Numbered from the stretch's first letter, positions 7,419 to 16,117 are shown. The stretch: DNA of 64,000 nt from an uncultured Lachnospiraceae bacterium (GCA_910579615.1 CAJTUA010000005.1:82023-146022), one strand, 5' to 3'. Notes: generated by a model from the letters alone, not told the origin. Numbers and translations: made by a program.

Positions 7419-8336
7419 GTGAACATAAGCAGTTTGATACAAAAATGGAGTGGAATTGACGAAACATCGAAAATATTGATTGTTACAGACGATAACCAAA
7501 AACATATTGCCGGGGCAATAAAAGATGAGGGAATCTACCATGTCCAAATCGAGTATTTTACAAGGGAAAATGAATTTTTTCATTTACTCAAATCATTGAA
7601 AAGCAGTGATTTGGTTGTGGTATTGTTATCGATTGATACCTACATGAAATCAGGAGCCAACGGGTATTTTTCCGCATTTGGAAAACCGGATTGGCTGATG
7701 GCGAAATACATCTTTATAAGGCTTGACATTTCGAAGGAATCCTTGATTCAGGGTCTTTCGACGGATAAAAAACTGGTATACCGCAAAATCGAGGAAATGA
7801 ATGGTTTTGATACGGAGAAGACAATTACGGTTACAAGCGAAAGCGGAACGGATATATCATTCCGGATTTCTCCGTTTACCACCTGTTCCCATGAGATTAC
7901 TTGCGATGGAGGGATGGCTTTCCTTCCTCCGTCCGAAACTTCATCCGAGGTAGTTCCCGGTACCGCAAATGGAAAAATTGTTGTTGATATGACAGTAGGA
8001 CAGCTTTATCATTTTGGTAAACGGGTCGGAGATTTTGGACTTGTATCAACCCCTGTTACCGTTACGGTCCAAAATGGATTCCTTGTTGATATTGACGGTG
8101 ATGATATGGCAGCGGAATTGAAAGAGAAGTTTTTTGCCCTGCCAGTCGCGTGCCGCAAGATGGTGGAACTTGGACAGGGGTTATCGAAAATGGAACCAAC
8201 AGGTTTGATTGGCGTGGATGAAAGCATCCTTGATTCCTGTCATTTTGGGTTTGGGGATGGTCAGGAGTGCGGAACGCATTTCGATATTGTTATTAAGAAT
8301 CCGACGATTCGGCAAATAGAAAGGGACGATATGTGA
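7419..8336 (+). CDS. NicX/aminopeptidase M29-like metalloprotein
   Basis: 305 residues. The N-terminal part is an alpha/beta region; the C-terminal half has NGKIVVDMTVG, a PVTVTVQNGFLVDIDG strand pair and a terminal CHFGFGDG...THFDIVI segment. These match the architecture of M29 aminopeptidases and the related 2,5-dihydroxypyridine dioxygenase NicX; the HFD triplet (287-289) fits the His-x-Asp metal ligands of NicX and His275 may be another ligand. The start is GTG at 7419 with AAAGGAG upstream. Substrate unknown; it could be a peptidase, a ring-opening oxygenase or neither. It stands 110 bases after the three-gene cassette and 16 bases before the next gene. Confidence 0.55.
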   Translation: MNISSLIQKWSGIDETSKILIVTDDNQKHIAGAIKDEGIYHVQIEYFTRENEFFHLLKSLKSSDLVVVLLSIDTYMKSGANGYFSAFGKPDWLMAKYIFIRLDISKESLIQGLSTDKKLVYRKIEEMNGFDTEKTITVTSESGTDISFRISPFTTCSHEITCDGGMAFLPPSETSSEVVPGTANGKIVVDMTVGQLYHFGKRVGDFGLVSTPVTVTVQNGFLVDIDGDDMAAELKEKFFALPVACRKMVELGQGLSKMEPTGLIGVDESILDSCHFGFGDGQECGTHFDIVIKNPTIRQIERDDM

Positions 8337-8352
8337 AAGTAAGGGGTAAGGC

Positions 8353-8844
8353 ATGGAGCTTTGGAGGGAGCGTCTGAAAGATAAGCCGGCAAGGTACTGG
8401 ATTCGGACGGAAATTGAAGAAATCGTAAAAGAAAAATCCATTGACCGGAAACGGTTTTATGAATATCCAAAAACAAAATACCAAAAGGTCATAAATCGGT
8501 TTTATTATGCGTTTGTAGATTCGAAGAAGCATCCAGGGGTTGAATTAAGTTATTGCTGGCTGCATTTCAGGGAGGAACTGAACAAGATAGATTGTGTTCA
8601 TGAAGCGGTTGGCTGGAAATGTATGTTGGAAAAAATAAAAGAGCGGCTGCCCTATGATTGGAATAAAAAATTATATTTAATTCTTTCGGATGGCTGGGTT
8701 TATGAGGGATATATCGATAGTATCATTGATGTGCTTGGTGAAGTGGATGGATTGTTGGACGATTTTTATATTGTGACGCCGCAATTTGATAAATTTGCAG
8801 CATATTGTGATGACGGCGGCTGTCTGGTTTTTTATGAAAAATAA
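8353..8844 (+). CDS. Small unknown protein, immunity-like (possibly DUF6756)
   Basis: 163 residues, acidic and aromatic-rich, with WKCMLEKIKERLPYDWNKKLYLILSDGW and a C-terminal DDFYIVTPQFDKFAAYCDDGGCLVFYEK (described here in parts) that recalls the ending of DUF6756 and other SMI1-like immunity proteins. No membrane segment, signal peptide or catalytic motif is visible. It starts 16 bases after the NicX-like gene and probably shares its transcript. No toxin gene is adjacent. Confidence 0.5.
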   Translation: MELWRERLKDKPARYWIRTEIEEIVKEKSIDRKRFYEYPKTKYQKVINRFYYAFVDSKKHPGVELSYCWLHFREELNKIDCVHEAVGWKCMLEKIKERLPYDWNKKLYLILSDGWVYEGYIDSIIDVLGEVDGLLDDFYIVTPQFDKFAAYCDDGGCLVFYEK

Positions 8845-8960
8845 GAATGGATGTATGGAAAATGATATTTTTCCGGCTTGTCCGGAAACTAGACAAAACG
8901 CCAGATTGCCTGACGGGGCAGAAGAAAACAAAAAATTGATGTGTGTAAGGAGAGGATGTT

Positions 8961-9449
8961 ATGTCAAGATTAGCGATGCTCTATGCATTAGAGGACAGCG
9001 AGGTAAAGAAACTTCGCTCCATGCCGATGGAAGAACGGTATGATTATATGTTAAATGAATTTGAAGAAAGACTGTTTGGCACTCCCCGCAGCTGTGAATT
9101 GGATAAGGCGTGGGAAGGGATTCAGTATTGTTTGGGGGAGGGGAAGTGGAATGATGAAAATAAAATCCCGACGAATATTGTGTTTGGTGGAGAATTTCTG
9201 GTAGATGAAGATGATGATGTGATAACCTTAAAAAATCAACATGACATCAAAAAAATAGTGGAATATTTACGCCAGAACAATTTGCAGGAATTGATACAAA
9301 ACAATTTCTGGAAGATTGAGGATGAAAATTTTTTGTATAAAGACGAGGATGGGCTCGAGCATAGTCTGGGTTGGAGCGAAGGGATACTTTCCTTTTACGA
9401 GAACGCGCTGAAGGGAAATTATCAGGTGATATTTACCGTTGATTTTTGA
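8961..9449 (+). CDS. DUF1877 (YfbM-like) family protein
   Basis: 162 residues with the pattern of the YfbM/DUF1877 family: N-terminal MSRLAMLYALEDSEVKKL, the ELDKAWEGIQYCLGEG block, IVFGGEFLV and ITLKNQHDIKKIVEYLRQ. Family members are small cytoplasmic proteins, often found singly or in tandem arrays beside toxin-immunity loci. A GGAGAGG site precedes the ATG. Function unproven; an immunity or SUKH-like role is a reasonable inference from context only. Confidence 0.7.
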   Translation: MSRLAMLYALEDSEVKKLRSMPMEERYDYMLNEFEERLFGTPRSCELDKAWEGIQYCLGEGKWNDENKIPTNIVFGGEFLVDEDDDVITLKNQHDIKKIVEYLRQNNLQELIQNNFWKIEDENFLYKDEDGLEHSLGWSEGILSFYENALKGNYQVIFTVDF

Positions 9450-9481
9450 GTGGCAGCTTCTGATTTGACGGAGGTAGCAGT

Positions 9482-10012
9482 ATGTATGACCGTTATGGAG
9501 ACATATCAAAATTTATCACAGATGCAGAACAATTATGTGTCGTAAAAGATATAAATGACGAAATTGTGTATCTTTCAAAAGAGAAGGATTATGATATTGC
9601 CGTAGTCTTAAGGGAGTGCTATGCTCCGTTTGAGGAAATCCGGTCTTTTCTTGCGTTTTTATCATTACATATTTGCGAACTGGATAATACTGTCCAATGG
9701 TTTGACAGGCACAAGCGCATCAAAGCCCGTGGATATGTGCGTCTTCCAAGCCATGCGGGTATCCTGCGGCTCGACTATTCACAAAGCGCGGAGGATATTC
9801 CGGGCAGCGAAAGGGAGGGCGAAAAAGAGAAAGAATGTCCATTTATTCTGACATTTGTCCGTCTCAAACAGCCGGACTTTGTGACTCTTGAATACTGGTG
9901 TACGACAGAAAATTCCCAGTTCGAGGCTGTTTTTGAATATAAAGGGGGAGGATTCTTTCTGCGGTCTTTTGGAATATTTGATTGTATTCCGAATAACTGG
10001 AAGGAGACATAG
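9482..10012 (+). CDS. Hypothetical small protein, immunity-like
   Basis: 176 residues, not recognised. It is soluble by inspection, with GYVRLPSHAGILRLDYSQ, a charged loop, and a beta-rich C-terminus with FILTFVRLKQPDFVTLEYW and FEAVFEYKGGGFFLR. The size, beta-rich end and position after two other small immunity-like proteins suggest an orphan immunity protein; that is inference. It has a GGAGG site seven bases before ATG and follows the DUF1877 gene by 32 bases. Confidence 0.55.
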   Translation: MYDRYGDISKFITDAEQLCVVKDINDEIVYLSKEKDYDIAVVLRECYAPFEEIRSFLAFLSLHICELDNTVQWFDRHKRIKARGYVRLPSHAGILRLDYSQSAEDIPGSEREGEKEKECPFILTFVRLKQPDFVTLEYWCTTENSQFEAVFEYKGGGFFLRSFGIFDCIPNNWKET

Positions 10013-10067
10013 GCAATTGATTTGTCTATCTGATATTTTTTGTACCCTATGCTTTTGGAAAATGCTC

Positions 10068-10120
10068 TTGACAAAAGAATAACGCCGTGTTATACTTTTC
10101 TTGTCAACACGGTGTTATAC
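10068..10120 (+). promoter_or_regulatory. Strong promoter with two operator-like repeats
   Basis: TTGACA (10068-10073), 17 bases, TATACT (10091-10096). GTGTTATAC occurs at 10087-10095, overlapping the -10 box, and again at 10112-10120 just past the predicted start. Each copy lies in a palindrome: ATAACGCCGTGTTAT around the first and AACACGGTGTT around the second. The arrangement suggests repression by a dimeric regulator. Confidence 0.75.
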
Positions 10121-10139
10121 GTGTCAGAGGACGAATGCA

Positions 10140-10637
10140 ATGATACCAATGGGCGGAACCGCATGTATCAGGCTCTATTCTCTTGGGCGTACACTTAACT
10201 TTATTATGACAAGTGATCCAAGAGATTCACATCATGCTTTTAGAAGTGTAGCAGAAAAAGCTACCAACAGTGATGCTTCATATCGTTATGCTGATGCTGG
10301 TCAATTATCTGTATTCTTTGAAAAATCGGTGGAATATGAAAAAAGGGCGGAAAACAAAGAAAGAATAAATGCAAAGATTAGCAGCGGGCAATATGATGAA
10401 GAAATCGAAAGTTATTTATATAATTTATCAAGTGAAGAAATTGTTCGAGGAATGAAAAATACAGGGAATGGTTTTGCAAATGTTTTATTGAAATTTATGA
10501 ATGTTGATGATAACCATGCGTTGCATATAATTCAGAGCATTGATAAGGAATATCAATCAGTTTGTGGGCGTGTTTTTGAGGCGTATGATCCATCTGCTTC
10601 ATTTTCGAGAAATATAAATAATATTGGATTGAGATAA
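10140..10637 (+). CDS. Hypothetical protein upstream of AlbA_2 ATPase
   Basis: 165 residues from ATG 10140, which has AGAGGA eight bases upstream; an in-frame TTG at 10101 would sit on the predicted transcription start and is rejected. The first 23 residues (MIPMGGTACIRLYSLGRTLN) look unlike the charged, helical remainder, with ENKERINAKISSGQYDEEIE and NVDDNHALHIIQSIDKEY. I do not recognise a family. The change in character near residue 23 could mark a recombination junction that placed an older gene body behind this promoter. It is co-directional with the AlbA_2 gene 72 bases downstream. Confidence 0.5.
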   Translation: MIPMGGTACIRLYSLGRTLNFIMTSDPRDSHHAFRSVAEKATNSDASYRYADAGQLSVFFEKSVEYEKRAENKERINAKISSGQYDEEIESYLYNLSSEEIVRGMKNTGNGFANVLLKFMNVDDNHALHIIQSIDKEYQSVCGRVFEAYDPSASFSRNINNIGLR

Positions 10638-10709
10638 ACATGGCAGGAAAACAGTATTGCCTACTGAAATAGGAAATAAAAAGTATGACTTATACAAGGT
10701 GGTGAATTT

Positions 10710-12422
10710 ATGCTCTATTTTGAATATAATAAATCTACAAAAGATGCTGAATATTACGAAATTTTAGAAATGCTCATGGAACGATGGGAATATGAGATTG
10801 TTGAGTTTAAAGAAGCCAAAGGCGGTTATGGTACAGACAAAATCGGCAGATATTTTTCTGCAATCAGCAATGAGGCAAATTTGCGTCAGCAACAATATGG
10901 GTGGCTTGTTTTTGGAGTTGGAGAACAGAATAAGACGAAGCAGGTGGTTGGAACTTCCTTTAAAAAGGGTGATAAAAGTCTTTTAGAGCGTTTCAAATAT
11001 GAAATTTCTAGAGATACCGCCAATGGCATGACTTTTTATGATATTATTGAGATATTTCCAATCGTAAAGGAGAAAGAGTATCGTGTGCTTATGTTTAAGG
11101 TTCCGGCAGCAGCAACAGGTATACCGACGGATTGGAAAACAAATTATTATGAGCGTGCCGGAGAGAGCCTTGTGCCATTGAAGCAGTATAAGATAGATGC
11201 CATTCGTTCACAGGAGCGTAGAGACTGGTCAAAACAAGTATTGGAACAAGCAGCCATAGAACATTTAGATAAAGATGCGGTTGCATTAGCGAGAGAGAAG
11301 TACAAAGAAAAAATGAACCAGGAGCATATTTCTAAAGAAGTGGATGTCATGAGTGATGAGCAGTTTTTGACAAAGATAAAGCTCATGATAAATGGCAAAA
11401 TTACACATGCAGGAATGCTTTTGCTTGGCAATTCTGATTATGATTATATGTTTCAGTCTGCGCCAAGCATTATGTGGAGATTATACGGCGCTGATAATAT
11501 GGACAGGGATTATGCCATTTTCAAAATCCCGTTTATCAATGTGGTAGATAAAGTGTTTGCAAAGGTAAGAAATTTGACTTACAGATATATGCCGAATCAG
11601 ATGACGCTTTTTCCGATGGAAACGGAGCAATATGACAGTTGGTTGATGCGCGAGTTGCTCAATAATTGTATTGCCCATACAAATTACCAACTAGGTGGCA
11701 GAATTTATGTCAATGAATTTGAGGACAGGCTCAAATTTACCAATCCGGGTGATTTTATTCCGCAGAAAATTGAGAATGTTTTGGAAGCAAGTTATAGCCC
11801 GCCATTTTATAGGAACCAATTGTTGGCGGAATCTATGGCGGCATTTCATATGATTGATACTGCAACGTTGGGAATCCGTCGGGCATACAACATTCAGAAA
11901 GCAAAATATTTTCCTATGCCGGATTACAATGTTTCTTCCGGAACGCAGGTGGAAGTGACAATCTATGGAAAAACGCTGAATGACAGTTATATGCATATAT
12001 TGTATGAACATCAGGATTTAGACTTGCAGACGGTATTTTTGCTTGACAGGATACAAAAAGGTTTGCCGGTAGAAAAAGAAGATGTAGACAGGCTGCGTAG
12101 TCAGAAGTTGGTTGAGGGAAGGGTGACAAGTTTGCATTTGTCGGCATCAGCGGCTAAAAGTATTGATGAAAGTACAAGCTACATTAAAAATAAGGGATTT
12201 GATGATAAGTATTATAAGGATTTGGTTGTTGAATATCTGAAACAGTATAAAAAAGCCAAAAAGAAAGATATTCGGGAGTTGTTATGGGATAAGCTGCCCA
12301 ATGTTTTAAGCGATGTCCAAAAAGAAAATAAAATTCACAATTTGCTTGCCTCATTGAAAAGGCAAGGAATTATTGGTAAGGATTCCGAAAATCAACAGCA
12401 ATCTAATTGGGTACTAAAGTAA
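10710..12422 (+). CDS. AlbA_2 (Schlafen-like) ATP-binding protein
   Basis: 570 residues. The N-terminal AlbA_2/Schlafen-type domain (about 30-160) has EFKEAKGGYGTDKIGRYFSA and GWLVFGVG. A middle GHKL-type ATPase region (about 305-400) has RELLNNCIAHTNY, with its catalytic-type E and N residues, and RLKFTNPGDF. The C-terminal part (about 430-570) is helical and winged-helix-like, ending in a basic region. Such proteins are annotated as putative DNA-binding transcriptional regulators or RNA-binding ATPases and are frequent in accessory and defence regions. The start has AAGGTGGTGAATTT upstream. It is transcribed with the preceding hypothetical gene from the operator-bearing promoter and is followed immediately by an 11-bp repeat array that could be its binding site. 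Confidence 0.85.
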   Translation: MLYFEYNKSTKDAEYYEILEMLMERWEYEIVEFKEAKGGYGTDKIGRYFSAISNEANLRQQQYGWLVFGVGEQNKTKQVVGTSFKKGDKSLLERFKYEISRDTANGMTFYDIIEIFPIVKEKEYRVLMFKVPAAATGIPTDWKTNYYERAGESLVPLKQYKIDAIRSQERRDWSKQVLEQAAIEHLDKDAVALAREKYKEKMNQEHISKEVDVMSDEQFLTKIKLMINGKITHAGMLLLGNSDYDYMFQSAPSIMWRLYGADNMDRDYAIFKIPFINVVDKVFAKVRNLTYRYMPNQMTLFPMETEQYDSWLMRELLNNCIAHTNYQLGGRIYVNEFEDRLKFTNPGDFIPQKIENVLEASYSPPFYRNQLLAESMAAFHMIDTATLGIRRAYNIQKAKYFPMPDYNVSSGTQVEVTIYGKTLNDSYMHILYEHQDLDLQTVFLLDRIQKGLPVEKEDVDRLRSQKLVEGRVTSLHLSASAAKSIDESTSYIKNKGFDDKYYKDLVVEYLKQYKKAKKKDIRELLWDKLPNVLSDVQKENKIHNLLASLKRQGIIGKDSENQQQSNWVLK

Positions 12423-12446
12423 TAGCTTGGGTTGGGTAATTTAAAA

Positions 12447-12602
12447 TTTATCCAAGGTTTACCCAAGATTTACTCAAGGTTATTCAAGGTATATCGTGTA
12501 AATCGTCAGCCGGTGGCTGGCGATTTAAAGACAAAAGGTAAAGATAAATTTACCCAAGCAATATCCAAGGTTTACCCAAGATTTACCCAAGTTTATCCAA
12601 GC
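12447..12602 (+). repeat. Iteron-like array of 11-bp direct repeats
   Basis: Nine same-direction units of consensus TTTAYCCAAGR: four at 12447-12489 and five at 12549-12602, separated by a perfect hairpin. Spacing is 10-11 bp, one helical turn. A related inverted copy (CTTGGGTTGGGTAA) lies at 12426-12439. The 12423-12736 gap holds this array, the hairpin and the blaI-like leader. Confidence 0.85.
12499..12527. other. Hairpin between the two iteron blocks
   Basis: 13-base arms 12499-12511 and 12515-12527 with a GGT loop; all pairs are Watson-Crick except one G-T. No U-tract follows in either direction, so it is not an intrinsic terminator. Confidence 0.75.
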
Positions 12603-12736
12603 CTGTGCTTCTAAAATTTTCAATAACTAGAAAAATCAGAGGATATTTTGGATAATTTAAATAAAAAAAACCCCCATTTTATCATGGTTTACGATATAGA
12701 CAAACGCACCGTAGCAACATCATGGAGGGCAAACAC

Positions 12737-13120
12737 ATGGTACAACAACTATCTGATGCTGAACTCGAAATTATGAAAATCGTATGGGAGAACCAGCTGG
12801 AAGTGACGCTGTTTCCTTATATCATGGACGGACTGGCGGCAAGGGGCAAGCCGTGTCAAAAGAATACCCTGATTGTACTGCTGTCGCGGCTGATGAACAA
12901 GGGCTTTTTGAGCGCCAGGAAAATCGGACGCCGCAACGAATATACCACGCTCGTTTCAGAAACGGAGTATCAGACGGCGCAGACGAAAAGCTTTCTGGAT
13001 AAAATCTACGAAGGGAGTGCAAAAGGGCTGGTTTCCAATCTGATTATGGGCGATTTGCTGGCGGACGAAGAATACGAGGAACTGAAAAGGCTGCTGGAGA
13101 AAGGGAAAGAAACACCATGA
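12737..13120 (+). CDS. BlaI/MecI/CopY-family repressor
   Basis: 127-residue winged-helix repressor of the BlaI/MecI family (Penicillinase_R): LSDAELEIMKIVWE at the N-terminus, the recognition region NTLIVLLSRLMNKGFLSARK, then the wing RRNEYTTLVSE and a C-terminal dimerisation helix pair. ATG 12737 is chosen because GGAGG at 12724-12728 sits upstream at good spacing; the earlier ATG at 12722 overlaps that site. It overlaps the M56 sensor gene by ATGA, so the two form the usual repressor/protease-sensor unit: the sensor is expected to trigger cleavage of this repressor and release of its own operon. Confidence 0.9.
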   Translation: MVQQLSDAELEIMKIVWENQLEVTLFPYIMDGLAARGKPCQKNTLIVLLSRLMNKGFLSARKIGRRNEYTTLVSETEYQTAQTKSFLDKIYEGSAKGLVSNLIMGDLLADEEYEELKRLLEKGKETP

Positions 13121-15201
13121 GCGCAGTTTTTAAAATTTTCCTGTCTATGTCCTTTTCCGGCGGGCTGCTAATCCTGGCTCTGCTTTTCGGAAAGCGATTT
13201 TTGAAGGATAAAATCAGCCGGCAATGGCAGTATTATATTTGGCTCATTGTCGTTTTGCGGCTGCTGCTCCCGTTCGGGTCGGAGGTAAACCTGCTGGGGA
13301 ACACCTATCAGGCTGTTGAACAGGCGATTACCCAGGCCGCTCCTTTGCCGCCGCAACTACCTGCGGCCAATACTCCTAAAGATGCTCTGGTGTCCGCGGT
13401 CGGTTTGGAGCAGAACCATGAAACTGTGAACCCCCGGGCAGAGAATTTAACAACCGCTCCCCCGCTTCAAGAAATTGGTGTGCTGCTGGCAAATCATGTT
13501 TGGCTGATTTGGCTGGTGGTCACGCTGGGTCTGCTGCTCCGAAAAATAACCATCTATCAGGGCTTTATGCGGTATGTCAAGGCTGGCTTGACCCCAGTTT
13601 CTGAGCTTGCGGTTTTAGACCGGCTCTCCATTGCCGCAGAACGGGCAGGCGTTCAAAAACCGGTAGAGTTATGTGTCAATCCGTTGGTTTCCTCCCCGCT
13701 GCTGATAGGCTTTTTCCATCCGTGTATTGTGCTGCCAAGCGCCGATATTGCCGAAAAGGATTTTCAGTATATCGTCCTGCATGAACTGACCCATTACAAG
13801 CGGCGGGATATGTTCTACAAATGGCTGGTGCAGATTACGGTCTGCCTGCATTGGTTTAATCCATTGGTTCATCTTATGAGCCGGGAAATTACCAGGGCTT
13901 GCGAATTTTCCTGTGATGAAGCTGTCCTCGCAAAAATGGGATGCGAGAATGCCAGGGACTACGGGAAAACCCTGCTTGACGCAATGGCAGCCGTGGGAAA
14001 ATACAAGGAAAACCTTGGCTCAGTCACGTTGAGCGAAAATAAACAGCTATTGAAAGAAAGGTTGGGTGCAATTATGAATTTCAAGAAGAAGTCAACGGCA
14101 ATTCGGCTTTTGACGGGTGCGCTGACGCTGTGTGTGATGTTCGGGGCGGCTTTCATTGGCGTTTATCCCACAGCCGCCGCAGAGTCGCCGAATTCAGTGA
14201 CTGCGGAAAAATCAACGCCGTCGCAGACCGGTCAACGGACAGAAATGGAAACCTTGACCATCAAGGGAACTACATATTATTTTGTCCAAAACGAGGCACA
14301 GCTTAGAGCCATTGGCACGGGAAAATATGGCATGGATCAAAATTATATGCAGCAAGCAGATATTCAACTATCCTCGGATGAATGGACGCCTATTGGAACG
14401 TGGGAGAACCCATTTACCGGCACCTTTACAGGCAACGGTTTTGAAATTAAAGGACTTACGATGACGGATCCAAACGCAAAGATTATTGGACTTTTCGGCG
14501 TTGCTAAAAACGCTCACATTTATAATGTCACTTTGCGTGATTATGATATTGCGAGTGCGGGCAAAGATGTTTCGGGGAAATCGGTTGGGGCAGTTCTCGC
14601 AATTGGGCAGGGAAGCCGCTCCTACGATAATTTTGTTTATCCGAAAGAGACGGGTATCAATCAAGAAATGGAGGAGCTTGATATGGAAAATATGGAAAAG
14701 ACGCTGCAAATGGTTAAAAAGTATCTGCCTTTACCGGGAACCGAATTTCGGGGTTATGTCTTTTTGGGTCCGGATGATTTATGGATGGGAACCATCGAAT
14801 CACAGCGCCCTTTTGTTGTTGTTGCAGAAGACCGCTGGCCTGGTGGTGGAGGGTTTCTCCTTATTGTGATGGCAGATGGCCCAGTTTATATTGCGGAATT
14901 GGATTTTAACGACACGGCAAAGCCGGATTGCGGCGGCATCTTAGATTTGGGGCAGGATAGTCTGGTCGATTACTGTGCTGCTGATTTTCCAAAGTTTATA
15001 GAAATTATGACGCTATATTTTACCGCCTTAGAAACAACCCCAAATCCCGATGACATGTTTGATGAGGAAGGGAATGAAAAACTCGCAGAAGCAGAAAAGC
15101 TTCTTCGCCAGCAGATTGAGAAGATTGACCCCAAAGCAATTGAGGATCTCGATGGTTTTTGGAGTGTCACGGCGGAAGAATTTGGAGCTGGTATGTGGTA
15201 A
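13117..15201 (+). CDS. BlaR1-like M56 metallopeptidase with unusual sensor region
   Basis: 694 residues. Membrane segments lie near 7-26, 37-54 and 123-141, the M56 zinc motif HELTH near 222-226 with a later Glu in CEFSCDEAVL, and a fourth membrane segment near 330-350. In BlaR1/MecR1 the extracellular end is a penicillin-binding domain; here no SxxK/SxN/KTG set is visible. Instead residues about 375-510 contain WTPIGTWENPFTGTFTG and IIGLFGVAKNAHIYNV, a beta-helix/GLUG-like pattern, and 515-694 form an acidic domain with YVFLGPDDLWMGTIE that vaguely recalls SMI1-type folds. The ligand is therefore probably not a beta-lactam. Coupled to the BlaI-like repressor. Confidence 0.85.
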   Translation: MSAVFKIFLSMSFSGGLLILALLFGKRFLKDKISRQWQYYIWLIVVLRLLLPFGSEVNLLGNTYQAVEQAITQAAPLPPQLPAANTPKDALVSAVGLEQNHETVNPRAENLTTAPPLQEIGVLLANHVWLIWLVVTLGLLLRKITIYQGFMRYVKAGLTPVSELAVLDRLSIAAERAGVQKPVELCVNPLVSSPLLIGFFHPCIVLPSADIAEKDFQYIVLHELTHYKRRDMFYKWLVQITVCLHWFNPLVHLMSREITRACEFSCDEAVLAKMGCENARDYGKTLLDAMAAVGKYKENLGSVTLSENKQLLKERLGAIMNFKKKSTAIRLLTGALTLCVMFGAAFIGVYPTAAAESPNSVTAEKSTPSQTGQRTEMETLTIKGTTYYFVQNEAQLRAIGTGKYGMDQNYMQQADIQLSSDEWTPIGTWENPFTGTFTGNGFEIKGLTMTDPNAKIIGLFGVAKNAHIYNVTLRDYDIASAGKDVSGKSVGAVLAIGQGSRSYDNFVYPKETGINQEMEELDMENMEKTLQMVKKYLPLPGTEFRGYVFLGPDDLWMGTIESQRPFVVVAEDRWPGGGGFLLIVMADGPVYIAELDFNDTAKPDCGGILDLGQDSLVDYCAADFPKFIEIMTLYFTALETTPNPDDMFDEEGNEKLAEAEKLLRQQIEKIDPKAIEDLDGFWSVTAEEFGAGMW

Positions 15202-15283
15202 TCATGCTAATCAATACAGGGGCTGCCTGCGGATATTGATTTTGCGGACGGAAGCAAAACGCAGGCAGCAGAAGGAGGGCAAA

Positions 15284-16117
15284 ATGGAAGGAAATCTCAC
15301 AATAAAAAATGTAATGTCTATTGACGAGTGCGAACCATTTGTTCGTGGTTTTCGCGCCGACAATATTTTTTCTGACCCGATGTTGTCAAGTGATGAAGAG
15401 ATAAAGAATAATCTGATAAATGCCATTGGGAAAAAGGATAGCCATCTTGTTGTCAGCATATGCATGAACGGGCAAATGATTGGTCTTTTTTCGTTTCTTG
15501 CTTTGAAGGAGGAACGGTATCTTGAAATGCTGGTTGGGCTTTCCCGCTATGAAAATGCATACGGGGCAATGTTTGCGTACCTGAAAGAGCAGTTTAACGG
15601 TTACAGTGCGGACTTTGTTTTCAACCCGAACAACAATCTGCTTTATCATTGTCTCGAACAAAACGGCGCTGAGTTTTATGAAGAAGAACAACGGATGGTC
15701 TATAACAACGCTGCGCCTCATGTGGACACCGCTGGCGTAGAGTTATTGACGGAACCGTATGTTCCCGCTTATATTGGGATGCACGGAACTGATATGTATT
15801 GGACGGGCGAAAAAATTCTTGCGGCAAAAAATCAGTTCCGGACTTTTATCGCAAGAGAGAATGGAACCGTGGTCGGCTATCTGGATGTGACCTGTTGCCA
15901 TGAAGAAAATGAGCTCTATGATTTGTGGGTCAGGGAAGAATACCGCCGAAAGGGCTACGGCAGAAAGCTGCTGGCAAAGGCATTGGAAATGAATCAGCCA
16001 AAAGGAATGATGCTGCTTGTGGAAACCCATAACGAAGCAGCGATTCGTTTATTCGAATCGATGGGATTTGAAAAAATGGAAAATCAGAATAGTGTGACAG
16101 CACATTTGCAGATGTAA
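15284..16117 (+). CDS. GNAT-family acetyltransferase, two-domain
   Basis: 277 residues. The C-terminal GNAT domain (about 150-277) is complete: YDLWVREEYRRKGYGRKLL for acetyl-CoA binding and ETHNEAAIRLFESMGF near the end. The N-terminal half (1-140) resembles a degenerate GNAT fold without the R/Q-x-x-G-x-G loop. ATG 15284 follows GAAGGAGGGC and is preferred to an in-frame upstream start at 15050, which would lie inside the previous gene. The substrate is unknown. It is 82 bases after the sensor gene and may be read from the same transcript. Confidence 0.85.
   Translation: MEGNLTIKNVMSIDECEPFVRGFRADNIFSDPMLSSDEEIKNNLINAIGKKDSHLVVSICMNGQMIGLFSFLALKEERYLEMLVGLSRYENAYGAMFAYLKEQFNGYSADFVFNPNNNLLYHCLEQNGAEFYEEEQRMVYNNAAPHVDTAGVELLTEPYVPAYIGMHGTDMYWTGEKILAAKNQFRTFIARENGTVVGYLDVTCCHEENELYDLWVREEYRRKGYGRKLLAKALEMNQPKGMMLLVETHNEAAIRLFESMGFEKMENQNSVTAHLQM

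Noticed and set aside
12447..12602. CRISPR array
   Set aside because: Units are 11 bp with no unique spacers between them, and no cas gene is present.
12432..12614. 60-codon open frame across the iteron array
   Set aside because: It is made of the repeat units themselves, has no ribosome binding site and its product is repetitive; the DNA repeat explains it better.
3594..12620. Integrated phage or ICE
   Set aside because: AT-rich accessory content fits transfer, but no integrase, relaxase, phage structural gene or clear attachment repeats were seen.
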